This document shows positions 1 through 5,587 of a stretch of 23,723 nucleotides of DNA, piece by piece (position 1 is the stretch's first letter; each line of letters starts with the position of its first letter). Position numbers and translations under genes: made by a program. The notes below the pieces were generated by a model, which was given only the letters and a program-made list of their open reading frames with translations, did no database searches and had not been told where the DNA came from. This DNA comes from Anoxybacillus sp050480245 (GTDB taxonomy: Bacteria > Bacillota > Bacilli > Bacillales > Anoxybacillaceae): the NCBI GenBank assembly GCA_050480245.1, contig JBCNEQ010000047.1; one strand, 5' to 3'.

Positions 1-105
1 TTCACCTACTTGATGAAGAGTCGTCAACGTCGTTTTCCCTTATCGTATCAACGGTTTGCGACCATTGTAAAGATGTTTTGTCACGGATTCAGGATAATAG
101 GCTAA
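1..105 (+). pseudogene. C-terminal fragment of an unidentified protein, possibly a transposase
   Basis: An open frame enters from the left edge and stops with TAA at 103-105, giving 34 residues that are basic and aromatic-rich (…MKSRQRRFPLSYQRFATIV…). The tail is compatible with the C-terminus of an insertion-sequence transposase, and other mobile-element relics lie nearby, but I do not recognise a family from so short a piece. The rest of the gene lies outside the window, so it may be an intact gene cut by the window edge or a real relic. Confidence 0.3.
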
Positions 106-167
106 TTTACAATATTACCCACCAAAAAAGAAACCTTGAAAGGCACGAGCCAATCAAGGTTTTAGTA

Positions 168-407
168 TTAACTTTTCCATTCGTACCCTAAATCATGTAT
201 TTGAGCATCCTTATAAGTCAAACCTTTACTCTCTAAAAATGTAGTTAAATCCTGAAAATTTTCGAGACGTATTTTTTCATCCTTCCAACAGGCTTCACAT
301 TCGTCACAAATATAAATGATCAGATCCAAATTAGTTATTTTCGATTTGTAAACTAAACCATTACCATCACATCTTGGACAAACCACTTTTCCATTGAATA
401 TCTTCAC
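168..407 (-). CDS. Small zinc-ribbon protein, putative immunity protein of a polymorphic toxin
   Basis: This 79-residue protein starts at GTG (405-407), with a GGAGGTGG ribosome binding site about 5 nt upstream. Two CxxC knuckles, CPRC near residue 10 and CDEC near residue 34, look like a treble-clef or zinc-ribbon metal site, and the remaining C-terminal half is mixed helix and strand. The gene begins 25 bp downstream of the stop of the toxin-like C-terminal remnant on the same strand. That is the normal position of the immunity gene in CDI/LXG/Rhs-type toxin loci. The zinc ribbon is read directly; the immunity role is inferred only from position. It could instead be an unrelated small metal-binding protein. 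Confidence 0.6.
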   Translation of the reverse strand: MKIFNGKVVCPRCDGNGLVYKSKITNLDLIIYICDECEACWKDEKIRLENFQDLTTFLESKGLTYKDAQIHDLGYEWKS

Positions 408-432
408 ATTCCCACCTCCAATAACTTTTTTC

Positions 433-738
433 TTAAGGTTTAACCGGATACGCTGTAATTACTTCATTAGTACCAGGCTTTACAACCAATCTAACGGCAG
501 TTTCACCATTAGTTCCAATAACTCTCCCCATAGGCACAATATATGCGCCAGGGTCATTCGGTAATGGTTGTCCTTTTCTTGCCCAAGCCTCATCCACAAC
601 TCCGAGAACTTTAGTTTTGTCTACGTTAAATACAGTATGGTTGGCTTTATTGGGATTAGGTTTAGTATGTGCTAATATATGGTTAACACGGTTTCCAAAT
701 TTCTTGGCGAACAGTGCCTGGCACTGTTCGCCTAGAGA
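433..738 (-). pseudogene. C-terminal toxin domain remnant (EndoU/BECR-type RNase-like)
   Basis: The minus strand holds an open frame with no usable start, reading from about 738 down to TAA at 433-435; a TGA at 739-741 closes it upstream. The roughly 95 recognisable residues contain an HILAH motif near the start, a GRVIGTNGETAV segment and a final VITAYPVKP. A His-rich start with a terminal [I/V]-T-[A]-[Y/F]-P is typical of bacterial EndoU/BECR-fold nuclease domains found at the C-termini of polymorphic toxins. The delivery (LXG/Rhs/CDI) part is missing: coding similarity ends at or near the palindrome at 706-732, which seems to have replaced the upstream part of the gene. The family assignment is by motif resemblance only. 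Confidence 0.55.
706..732. repeat. Perfect 13-bp palindrome, REP-like
   Basis: The arms GGCGAACAGTGCC (706-718) and GGCACTGTTCGCC (720-732) are exact reverse complements around a single T at 719. The core AGTGCCTGGCACT resembles dispersed palindromes of the REP/RAYT (Y1 transposase) kind in Bacillaceae. It lies exactly where the toxin reading frame loses its identity. Confidence 0.6.
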
Positions 739-787
739 TCAAAAAGACATCGCCCAGTCGATTACTCGGTTTGAACAGCACGTCTTA

Positions 788-827
788 CAGCACCCAGATG
801 AGGTGTTACGCCGCATCGGGTGTGCTG
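788..827. repeat. Imperfect hairpin next to the palindrome
   Basis: CAGCACCCAGATG (788-800) can pair with CATCGGGTGTGCTG (814-827), leaving two small bulges and a 13-nt loop. Together with the palindrome at 706-732 it forms a two-hairpin, approximately 125-bp unit without an intact gene. A plus-strand frame ending at 832 crosses this unit, but it is mostly the antisense of the toxin remnant and is not called. Confidence 0.4.
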
Positions 828-886
828 CGTGAATCAGAGGTTAAAATGTCAATTTGGATGTATATATCAATTGTTTGGGATTGCAC

Positions 887-1327
887 TTACCATTTGCGAA
901 TATCCCCTACTTCTTCACTTTCTAGGATCTTGATTCCTTGTTCATTAACTATATCTATATACTTTGCGCTACTTTCAATATAAAAAGTAATATAATTATA
1001 CTTAATATCCTTATAAGAAAAACTGTTTGTAGATTCTGATGTAGTGTTGCCGTATATAATTTTTACTGTATTTTTATTTAATTGGATATCTTTGATAACT
1101 AGCTCACTATTATCTAAATAGCTGTTTCTTGCAATTAGGATCGAAAAGATATATCCGTCTTGAATCCCTCTCTCTCTTTTAATTACCACCACATCTCTTT
1201 TTTGAAGAGACTTTAGTATTTTGGAGAAGAAGTATATCTTACCTATAAAGCTTTGAACTTTTAGATTGAACATTTTATTTTGTTCTAGTTTAAATTTTGT
1301 TATATTCAATATTAAACAACCTTTCAC
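887..1327 (-). CDS. Hypothetical protein, low GC, function unknown
   Basis: The open frame has 146 codons from a GTG at 1327. A GAAAGG sequence just inside this start is positioned to serve a TTG at 1307-1309, which would give about 140 residues, so the start is uncertain. The protein is rich in Lys, Ile, Asn and Ser, has no recognisable signal peptide and no motif I can name, and reads as an alternating beta-strand domain in its second half (…VKIIYGN…YNYITFYIES…). Codon use is markedly more AT-rich than in the core genes of this window, which fits a horizontally acquired accessory gene. It is transcribed divergently from the DUF4176 lipoprotein across a 63-bp AT-rich gap. Confidence 0.5.
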   Translation of the reverse strand: MKGCLILNITKFKLEQNKMFNLKVQSFIGKIYFFSKILKSLQKRDVVVIKRERGIQDGYIFSILIARNSYLDNSELVIKDIQLNKNTVKIIYGNTTSESTNSFSYKDIKYNYITFYIESSAKYIDIVNEQGIKILESEEVGDIRKW

Positions 1328-1390
1328 TTTAATATATATATGTTTAAAATATAATCAAGTATATAAGATTTTCAGAAAGGGGATGTAGTA

Positions 1391-1702
1391 ATGAATTCAC
1401 AAAAGATCCTAATTTCTTTTATGTTTTTACTTCTTGTAATCTTGGCCGGTTGTAATAATGCAACTACTAGGAGCGTCTCTGAAGTCGATAAAAATTCTTT
1501 GCCTATAGGGACAGTAGTTAAATTAAAGGAACTAGATGAAAAAATAATGATTTATGGAAATAACGTCACTCGAAGCACAGATAACAAGAAATATAGGTAC
1601 CTAGGCTGTTTTTATCCAGATGGTTTTACTTCTAATGATTATAATGTATTTTTTAATGCTAATGATATCGAAGAAGTTTACTATTTAGGCTACAAAGAAT
1701 GA
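1391..1702 (+). CDS. DUF4176-type lipoprotein
   Basis: This 103-residue protein starts at ATG, with GAAAGGGG about 7 nt upstream. Residues 1-20 form a lipoprotein signal with lipobox LAGC (Cys21), so the mature protein should be anchored to the outer face of the membrane. The body carries the pattern LPIGTVVKLKE, followed by MIYG, YLGCFYPDG, YNVFFNANDIEEVYYLGY, which I recognise as the DUF4176 pattern. That family is common near WXG100/LXG type VII secretion cargo in Bacillaceae, usually as a cytoplasmic protein. A lipidated form is less usual and would suit protection at the cell surface, but that role is inference. The AT-rich leader holds a TATAAT at 1350-1355 with no good -35. Confidence 0.7.
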   Translation: MNSQKILISFMFLLLVILAGCNNATTRSVSEVDKNSLPIGTVVKLKELDEKIMIYGNNVTRSTDNKKYRYLGCFYPDGFTSNDYNVFFNANDIEEVYYLGYKE

Positions 1703-1732
1703 TTATTATAATTACTAAGTAAGGGAAATCTG

Positions 1733-1993
1733 CTACGTAAATGGGATCTTGATATCGATACTTGATGAGTATTTATGGAGTGTAGCCTCTCCACCAATTG
1801 AAATCCCCTTTTTATTGGCTTTGGCATGCGCTTCAACTTCCCCAACAGATACTTTCGCTTCTCCACCTACATATTTGCTTTTTGCAGAGACACTAGCGCC
1901 TGGACCACTGCAGCTTGCTCCCCCTCCTACTCCCCAACCACTGGAGTATCCCTTACTTACAGAACAATTCGGTGTATGAATTGCAACACCCAT
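1733..1993 (-). CDS. Small Gly/Ser/Ala-rich protein, function unknown
   Basis: This 86-residue frame starts at ATG (1991-1993) with a strong AAAGGAGG site upstream, so translation is credible. It has a Cys-containing N-terminal segment (TPNCSVSKGYSS), a glycine-rich stretch (GWGVGGGASCSGPGASVSA), then imperfect strand-like units with G-E-A-x-V/L spacing (GGEAKVSVGEVEAHAK, GISIGGEATLHKY). Such Gly-Glu-Ala strand repeats resemble middle segments of LXG-type toxins, so it may be a detached part of one or a small structural or secreted peptide. It is convergent with the DUF4176 gene. No enzyme motif is visible. Confidence 0.55.
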   Translation of the reverse strand: MGVAIHTPNCSVSKGYSSGWGVGGGASCSGPGASVSAKSKYVGGEAKVSVGEVEAHAKANKKGISIGGEATLHKYSSSIDIKIPFT

Positions 1994-2072
1994 AACACTG
2001 ATCCTCCTTTAGATCAAAAAATAAATTATCTACCATATTATACCAGATAAATATAAAAATGGTGTATTTGAT

Positions 2073-2270
2073 AACCTAAAATTGAGCCACTTTTCAACGG
2101 TTCGATCACATAAATCTCCGTTTCCGACCTATAAGCTCGTCAAAGGCGATCCAGTGGTTCAAGCAGCCTTTGAAAAAGAACTCGAGTTTATAAAAAAACT
2201 AATCATGGAAGAAATCGTTCTTCTTCATGTCGATGAGACGCATGTTCGTGCCTATCTAAACATGGATTAG
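2073..2270 (+). pseudogene. IS630-family transposase remnant
   Basis: The frame encodes …YKLVKGDPVVQAAFEKELEFIKKL…VLLHVDETHVRAY before a premature TAG at 2268-2270. The spacing of the F-E/E-F-I helix and the following hydrophobic-strand-DET[H] motif fits the catalytic core of IS630/Tc1-type DDE transposases. Only about 60 residues remain: the N-terminal helix-turn-helix and the last catalytic acidic residue are missing, so this is a dead fragment. It marks the right boundary of the accessory patch, just before the terminator at 2281. Confidence 0.6.
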
Positions 2271-2280
2271 TCCAATAATG

Positions 2281-2307
2281 CTCGCCCCTATGGCGAGATT
2301 TTTTTAT
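2281..2307 (+). terminator. Intrinsic terminator
   Basis: CTCGCC (2281-2286) pairs with GGCGAG (2292-2297) around a 5-nt loop, followed by a run of T. It insulates the MerR promoter from the accessory patch. Confidence 0.75.
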
Positions 2308-2314
2308 TTTTTGC

Positions 2315-2345
2315 TTTACATTGACGTTACGTCAACGTTTATAGT
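2315..2345 (+). promoter_or_regulatory. MerR-type promoter with 19-bp spacer and operator dyad
   Basis: A -35 box TTTACA (2315-2320) and a -10 box TATAGT (2340-2345) are separated by 19 bp. The spacer contains the dyad TTGACGTTACGTCAA (2321-2335, 7-bp arms around one base). An over-long 19-bp spacer centred on a dyad is the hallmark of promoters that MerR regulators activate by untwisting DNA. It lies directly upstream of a merR-type gene, so autoregulation is likely. Confidence 0.8.
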
Positions 2346-2367
2346 GAAATTGTCAGGAGGTGATTGG

Positions 2368-3129
2368 GTGGAATATACGGTGCAACAGTTAGCGAAATTG
2401 GCGGGGGTGACGAGCCGAACGCTAAGGTATTACGATGAAATCGGTCTGTTGAAACCGGCAAGGGTTAATGCATCAGGCTATCGCATATACGGACAAAAAG
2501 AGGTAGACCGGCTCCAACAAATTTTGTTTTATCGCGAGCTTGGTGTGGGGTTAGAAACGATTAAGCAAATTGTCACATCCCCGTCATTTGATGACGTACA
2601 GGCGTTGAAGCAGCATCGTGAAAAACTCTTGGCAGAACGGAGGCGGTTAGAGGCGCTAATCGCCAATGTCGAAAAAACACTATTAGCGAAAGAAGGGAGA
2701 ATCATCATGAGCGACAAAGAAAAATTTGAAGCGTTTAAACAGCAGCTTATTGACGAAAATGAACAAACATACGGCAAAGAAATTCGGGAAAAATACGGTG
2801 ACGAGCAAGTGAACAAATCGAACGAAAAAGTAAAAAACATGACGCAAGCACAATACGAAGAAGTAACAAAGCTTGGCGAAGAAGTATTGCGCGTATTGCA
2901 TGAAGCGTTTTTGACTGGCGACCCAGCAGGGGAGCTTGCACAAAAAGCAGCAGATTTACACCGTCAATGGTTAAGCTATTTTTGGGATCATTATTCAAAA
3001 GAAGCACATGCAGGATTGGCGCAAATGTATGTGGATGATGAACGGTTTAAAGCATACTACGATCAAAAACAGCCAGGAATGGCGGAGTTTCTTCGTGACG
3101 CCATTTTCATTTACACAGGCAAAAAATAG
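2368..3129 (+). CDS. MerR-family regulator with C-terminal TipAS ligand-binding domain
   Basis: The 253-residue product starts at GTG 2368, 7 nt after AGGAGG; an open frame runs further upstream, but it would cross the promoter and has no ribosome binding site. Residues 2-70 are a MerR winged helix (VQQLAKLAGVTSRTLRYYDEIGLLKP…GYRIY), followed by the dimerisation coiled coil (about 75-112), then a TipAS-type helical domain (about 125-250, …LHRQWLSYFW…AHAGLAQMYVDDERFKAYYDQ…). The layout equals TipAL/Mta-type regulators, which bind hydrophobic or peptide drugs and switch on resistance or stress genes. Its own promoter carries the dyad at 2321-2335. An internal ATG at 2707 with a good ribosome binding site may give the TipAS part alone. 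The ligand cannot be told from sequence. Confidence 0.9.
   Translation: MEYTVQQLAKLAGVTSRTLRYYDEIGLLKPARVNASGYRIYGQKEVDRLQQILFYRELGVGLETIKQIVTSPSFDDVQALKQHREKLLAERRRLEALIANVEKTLLAKEGRIIMSDKEKFEAFKQQLIDENEQTYGKEIREKYGDEQVNKSNEKVKNMTQAQYEEVTKLGEEVLRVLHEAFLTGDPAGELAQKAADLHRQWLSYFWDHYSKEAHAGLAQMYVDDERFKAYYDQKQPGMAEFLRDAIFIYTGKK
2693..2709 (+). promoter_or_regulatory. Internal ribosome binding site and in-frame ATG inside the merR gene
   Basis: AAGGGAGA (2693-2700) lies 6 nt before an in-frame ATG (2707, codon 114). Initiation there would give a 140-residue protein made of only the TipAS ligand-binding domain, as is known for Streptomyces tipA. Confidence 0.5.
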
Positions 3130-3152
3130 GCAGGAAATCGCCTGTCTTTTTA
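3128..3152 (+). terminator. Intrinsic terminator after the merR gene
   Basis: AGGCAGG (3128-3134) pairs with CCTGTCT (3141-3147, one G-U pair), then T residues follow. The stem begins inside the stop codon. Confidence 0.7.
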
Positions 3153-3154
3153 CA

Positions 3155-3202
3155 TTGTAAAAGTTTGAAAAAAGATGTATATTTAAATGAGAATGATAAT
3201 CA
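3155..3202 (+). promoter_or_regulatory. Sigma-A promoter with overlapping Fur box
   Basis: The -35 box TTGTAA (3155-3160) and -10 box TATATT (3178-3183) are 17 bp apart. Immediately downstream lies TGAGAATGATAATCA (3188-3202), which matches the 7-1-7 Fur box TGATAAT-N-ATTATCA at 12 of 14 positions. Its location at the expected transcription start fits repression by iron-loaded Fur. Confidence 0.8.
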
Positions 3203-3220
3203 AATTTAAAGGTGATGACG

Positions 3221-4267
3221 ATGGAGCAACAATTGTATGACGTGACGATCATTGGTGGTGGACCAGCAGGGCTGTATGCGACGTTTTATAGCGGACTTCG
3301 AGAAATGAAAACGAAGTTGATTGAGTATCAAGCGCAGCTAGGCGGAAAATTGCATGTATATCCCGAAAAAATGATTTGGGATGTTGGGGGGCATGCACCG
3401 ATTACAGGAGAGAAATTACGCGAGCAACTTGTTAAACAAGCGCTTACCTTTAATCCGACCGTTGTATTAAATGAAAAAGTTGAAACAATCCGTCGAAGAG
3501 GAGACGGCATATTTCTTCTACAAACCGCATCTGGACAACAACATTTATCGAAAACAGTCATTATTGCGGTAGGGAGTGGAATACTGAAACCGCAAAAGCT
3601 CCAAGTTGAAGGGGCGGAAAAATTTGAGATTACAAATTTACACTATACGGTGAAATCGTTAAAACAATTTAAAGAGAAAACGGTGATTATTTCGGGTGGG
3701 GGGAATACAGCGATTGATTGGGCAAATGAACTCGTGCCGGTTGCGAAAAAAGTATATGTCACTTATCGCAATGAGTCGTTAAAAGGACATGAAGCGCAAG
3801 TGACGCAACTATTAAATAGTTCTGCCATTTGCTTTTTCCATACGTCCATTACAAAATTAGTTGCCAGCCCCAACCATGAAATGATTGAGCGAGTGGTATT
3901 GACAAATCATGAGACGGGCGATGTGTTTGAACTCGATGTAGATGATGTCATTATTAGCCATGGATATGAACGAGATGCCTCATTGCTTACCAATAGTGAA
4001 CTACCCATTCAAATGGTTGACGAATATTATATTGCGACAAATGCAAAAGGAGAATGTTCTGTTCCGGGGTTATATGCAGCTGGCGATATTTCAAAATATG
4101 ATGGAAAGTTATATTTACTTACAGGTGCTTTCCAAGACGCAGCGAATGCGGTAAATAGTGCGAAACGTTTCATTGAACCCACTGCCGATCCGTATGCGAT
4201 GGTATCTTCACATCACGAAGCGTTTAAGGAGCGAAATCGAGAGTTAGTGAAACAAATGTTAAAATAA
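3221..4267 (+). CDS. iruO: IruO-like NAD(P)H/FAD oxidoreductase (iron utilisation / ferredoxin-NADP reductase type)
   Basis: I place the start at ATG 3221 because AAAGGTGAT just before it is the ribosome binding site; in-frame GTG and ATG codons at 3212 and 3215 lie inside that site. The 348-residue product has an FAD dinucleotide fold at the N-terminus (GGGPAG, residues 12-17), an NADPH-binding fold at about 158-166 (SGGGNTAID) and the closing FAD motif AAGDI. The thioredoxin-reductase CxxC pair is absent, so it belongs to the ferredoxin-NADP reductase type. Segments YPEKMIWDVGG, TNLHYTVKS and VSSHHEAFKE recall staphylococcal IruO, which reduces iron-siderophores and supplies electrons to IsdG/I haem oxygenases. 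The Fur box in front fits that role. A general YumC-like flavodoxin/ferredoxin reductase is the alternative. It stands alone, not in an operon. Confidence 0.85.
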   Translation: MEQQLYDVTIIGGGPAGLYATFYSGLREMKTKLIEYQAQLGGKLHVYPEKMIWDVGGHAPITGEKLREQLVKQALTFNPTVVLNEKVETIRRRGDGIFLLQTASGQQHLSKTVIIAVGSGILKPQKLQVEGAEKFEITNLHYTVKSLKQFKEKTVIISGGGNTAIDWANELVPVAKKVYVTYRNESLKGHEAQVTQLLNSSAICFFHTSITKLVASPNHEMIERVVLTNHETGDVFELDVDDVIISHGYERDASLLTNSELPIQMVDEYYIATNAKGECSVPGLYAAGDISKYDGKLYLLTGAFQDAANAVNSAKRFIEPTADPYAMVSSHHEAFKERNRELVKQMLK

Positions 4268-4282
4268 TAGTAATGCATAAAT

Positions 4283-4320
4283 TCGTTTGTTTTAACGCAA
4301 ACTTTCGGTAAAACAAACGA
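4283..4320. repeat. Perfect 12-bp inverted repeat before the DUF3298 gene
   Basis: TCGTTTGTTTTA (4283-4294) and TAAAACAAACGA (4309-4320) are exact reverse complements with a 14-nt loop. The right arm ends inside the ribosome binding site GAGGTG (4319-4324). It could be an operator, a 3' end for the upstream transcript, or a hairpin that masks the ribosome binding site. No T-run follows on the plus strand. Confidence 0.7.
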
Positions 4321-4330
4321 GGTGAAAATT

Positions 4331-5035
4331 TTGCTTAAACAACGAAACATATGGATGATGGTGTTGACGCTGTTTATATTGACAGCGTACAGCCACCCAC
4401 TTCATGTGACAACGAAGCAAATAAAATATACAAATGAACTGATGGAAGTCGATTTGAACATTCCGATCGTATCCGGATCGATCAACCAATCTTTCCAGCG
4501 CCAAGTCAATCGTTTATTGCGTAAGGAGTCGCTTGATTTAAAGCGTGAAGTAGAAAAGCAAGCGCGAGAAAATATGGCAATAAGCAAAAAGGAAGGATTT
4601 CCATATCGATTGCATGCAGCAGTCAGCAATTATGAAGTGACGTACAATCAACATGGTATTTTAAGCATTCCTGTTACGTTATATAGCTATACAGGTGGGG
4701 CGCACGGAATGACAGTGAAAGTGCCAAACAATTTCGATTTCCATACAGGGAAATCGTTGCAACTTAGCGATTTATTTAAAAAGGGAACGAACTATAAGCA
4801 AGTGATTACGAACGAAGTGATTGCACAAATAAAAAAAGAAAACGACTTGTATTTTGATAATGCCATCGATGTTGTAAAAAAGATGCCAAATGATCAGCCT
4901 TACTATATAACAAGTGACGGCATTGTCATTTATTACGGATTATACGAGATTGCCCCGTACGCGGCTGGCATTCGTGAATTTCTTATTCCATTTTCAACTT
5001 TGCGACCGTATATGAAAACGAAGCTAGCGCAATAA
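4331..5035 (+). CDS. Secreted or membrane-anchored DUF3298-domain protein
   Basis: I prefer the TTG start at 4331, placed 6 nt after GAGGTG; a GTG at 4322 overlaps that site. The product has 234 residues. Residues 5-20 are hydrophobic (IWMMVLTLFILTAYS), a signal peptide or single anchor. Residues about 30-110 resemble the DUF4163/PdaC N-terminal region (…QVNRLLRKE…), including the SYTGGAHG turn, and about 150-230 form a DUF3298 domain (…YYITSDGIVIYYGLYEIAPYAAGI.EFLIPF). The same pair of domains occurs outside the membrane in RsiV, where it binds lysozyme, and in PdaC next to a deacetylase. Here there is neither an anti-sigma segment nor a catalytic domain. A ligand-binding role at the cell surface is an inference. 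Confidence 0.8.
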   Translation: MLKQRNIWMMVLTLFILTAYSHPLHVTTKQIKYTNELMEVDLNIPIVSGSINQSFQRQVNRLLRKESLDLKREVEKQARENMAISKKEGFPYRLHAAVSNYEVTYNQHGILSIPVTLYSYTGGAHGMTVKVPNNFDFHTGKSLQLSDLFKKGTNYKQVITNEVIAQIKKENDLYFDNAIDVVKKMPNDQPYYITSDGIVIYYGLYEIAPYAAGIREFLIPFSTLRPYMKTKLAQ

Positions 5036-5050
5036 AAGCGCTAGTTTTTT
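5024..5050 (+). terminator. Intrinsic terminator after the DUF3298 gene
   Basis: CTAGCGC (5024-5030) pairs with GCGCTAG (5038-5044) around a 7-nt loop, followed by six T. Confidence 0.85.
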
Positions 5051-5064
5051 CTGTGTGAAAACAT

Positions 5065-5092
5065 TTAACTTTTCAGAAAATTGCGCTAAAAT
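5065..5092 (+). promoter_or_regulatory. Candidate promoter of the truncated tetR gene
   Basis: TTAACT (5065-5070) and TAAAAT (5087-5092) are 16 bp apart, 24 bp before the ATG. Confidence 0.45.
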
Positions 5093-5115
5093 AAGACGAA
5101 AAGGGGTTCTCGCGT

Positions 5116-5379
5116 ATGGTTGAGAAGCAGCTAGATCGCATTATTGAAACGGCGCTTACGTTGTTCGAAAAATATGGGTATCACGGGGTGACGGTCGATC
5201 GCATTGTTGCGGAATGTGGAGCATCAAAAGGGGGATTTTATCATAATTTTAAATCAAAAGATGAACTGCTTTACCATATTCATGATGTATTTATTACTGT
5301 CCATGCGAAGGTATGGAAGAAGCTCTATAGTACACAAGAACCCCGTGGCTTTAGCCATCGGGAGGTTCAGCCTGTGTAG
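5116..5379 (+). pseudogene. Truncated TetR-family regulator
   Basis: The frame starts at ATG after AAGGGG and encodes an intact TetR DNA-binding domain in residues about 5-55 (…IIETALTLFEKYGYHGVTVDRIVAECGASKGGFYHNFKSKDELL…). After residue about 75 (KKLYSTQE) the sequence turns into the translated hairpin at 5338-5368 and stops at 5377-5379, giving 87 residues instead of the usual 190 or so. The ligand-binding and dimerisation core is therefore missing, and I do not find it downstream. The protein may still be made, but it is unlikely to act as a normal dimeric repressor. Confidence 0.8.
5338..5368 (+). mobile_element. IS200/IS605-type end hairpin, relic
   Basis: GAACC-CCG-TGGC (5338-5348) pairs with GCCA-CGG-GGTTC (5353-5368) around a TTTA loop, with small bulges. 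The form C-rich arm, GGCTTTAGCC apex and G-rich arm ending in AGGTTCA is typical of the right end of IS200/IS605 elements. In those elements this segment is also the 3' end of the TnpB guide RNA scaffold. No tnpA, tnpB or left end is present, so only the end remains, at the exact point where tetR loses its frame. Confidence 0.5.
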
Positions 5380-5404
5380 TTGTCAAGACATATGGTATAA
5401 TGAG

Positions 5405-5433
5405 GGCGATGTGTTCCAACATCGTCTTTTTTT
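5405..5433 (+). terminator. Intrinsic terminator in the tetR-deacetylase gap
   Basis: GGCGATGT (5405-5412) pairs with ACATCGTC (5419-5426, one G-U pair), followed by seven T. It would end transcription coming through the tetR relic. The rest of the gap to 5587 contains no gene I can support. Confidence 0.65.
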
Positions 5434-5448
5434 CGGGGAATTTCCCCG
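5434..5448. repeat. Short perfect palindrome
   Basis: CGGGGAA-T-TTCCCCG directly follows the terminator at 5405-5433. Role unknown. Confidence 0.5.
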
Positions 5449-5587
5449 GAAATCGACAAAATGCGTGTCGAACGAGAAAGCGATGTGCGAATGTTAACGA
5501 TGAAAAAAATGAATTTGTTTTACAAGCAGCGTTCTTTGTTTCGTACTTCATGCTTCTTTTTGTATAATCAAGAAAGGGGTTTAACAT

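Noticed and set aside
617..832. Plus-strand 71-codon frame starting in the toxin region
   Set aside because: The first two thirds are antisense of the recognisable toxin C-terminus and the rest crosses the palindromic repeat. There is no ribosome binding site.
2278..2367. N-terminal extension of the MerR frame to ATG 2278
   Set aside because: It overlaps the terminator and the 19-bp-spacer promoter. The GTG at 2368 has an AGGAGG site at the right distance and begins exactly at the MerR domain.
5380..5401. Apparent promoter TTGTCA … TATAAT before the hairpin at 5405
   Set aside because: The two boxes are only 10 bp apart, and a start site would fall inside the terminator stem.
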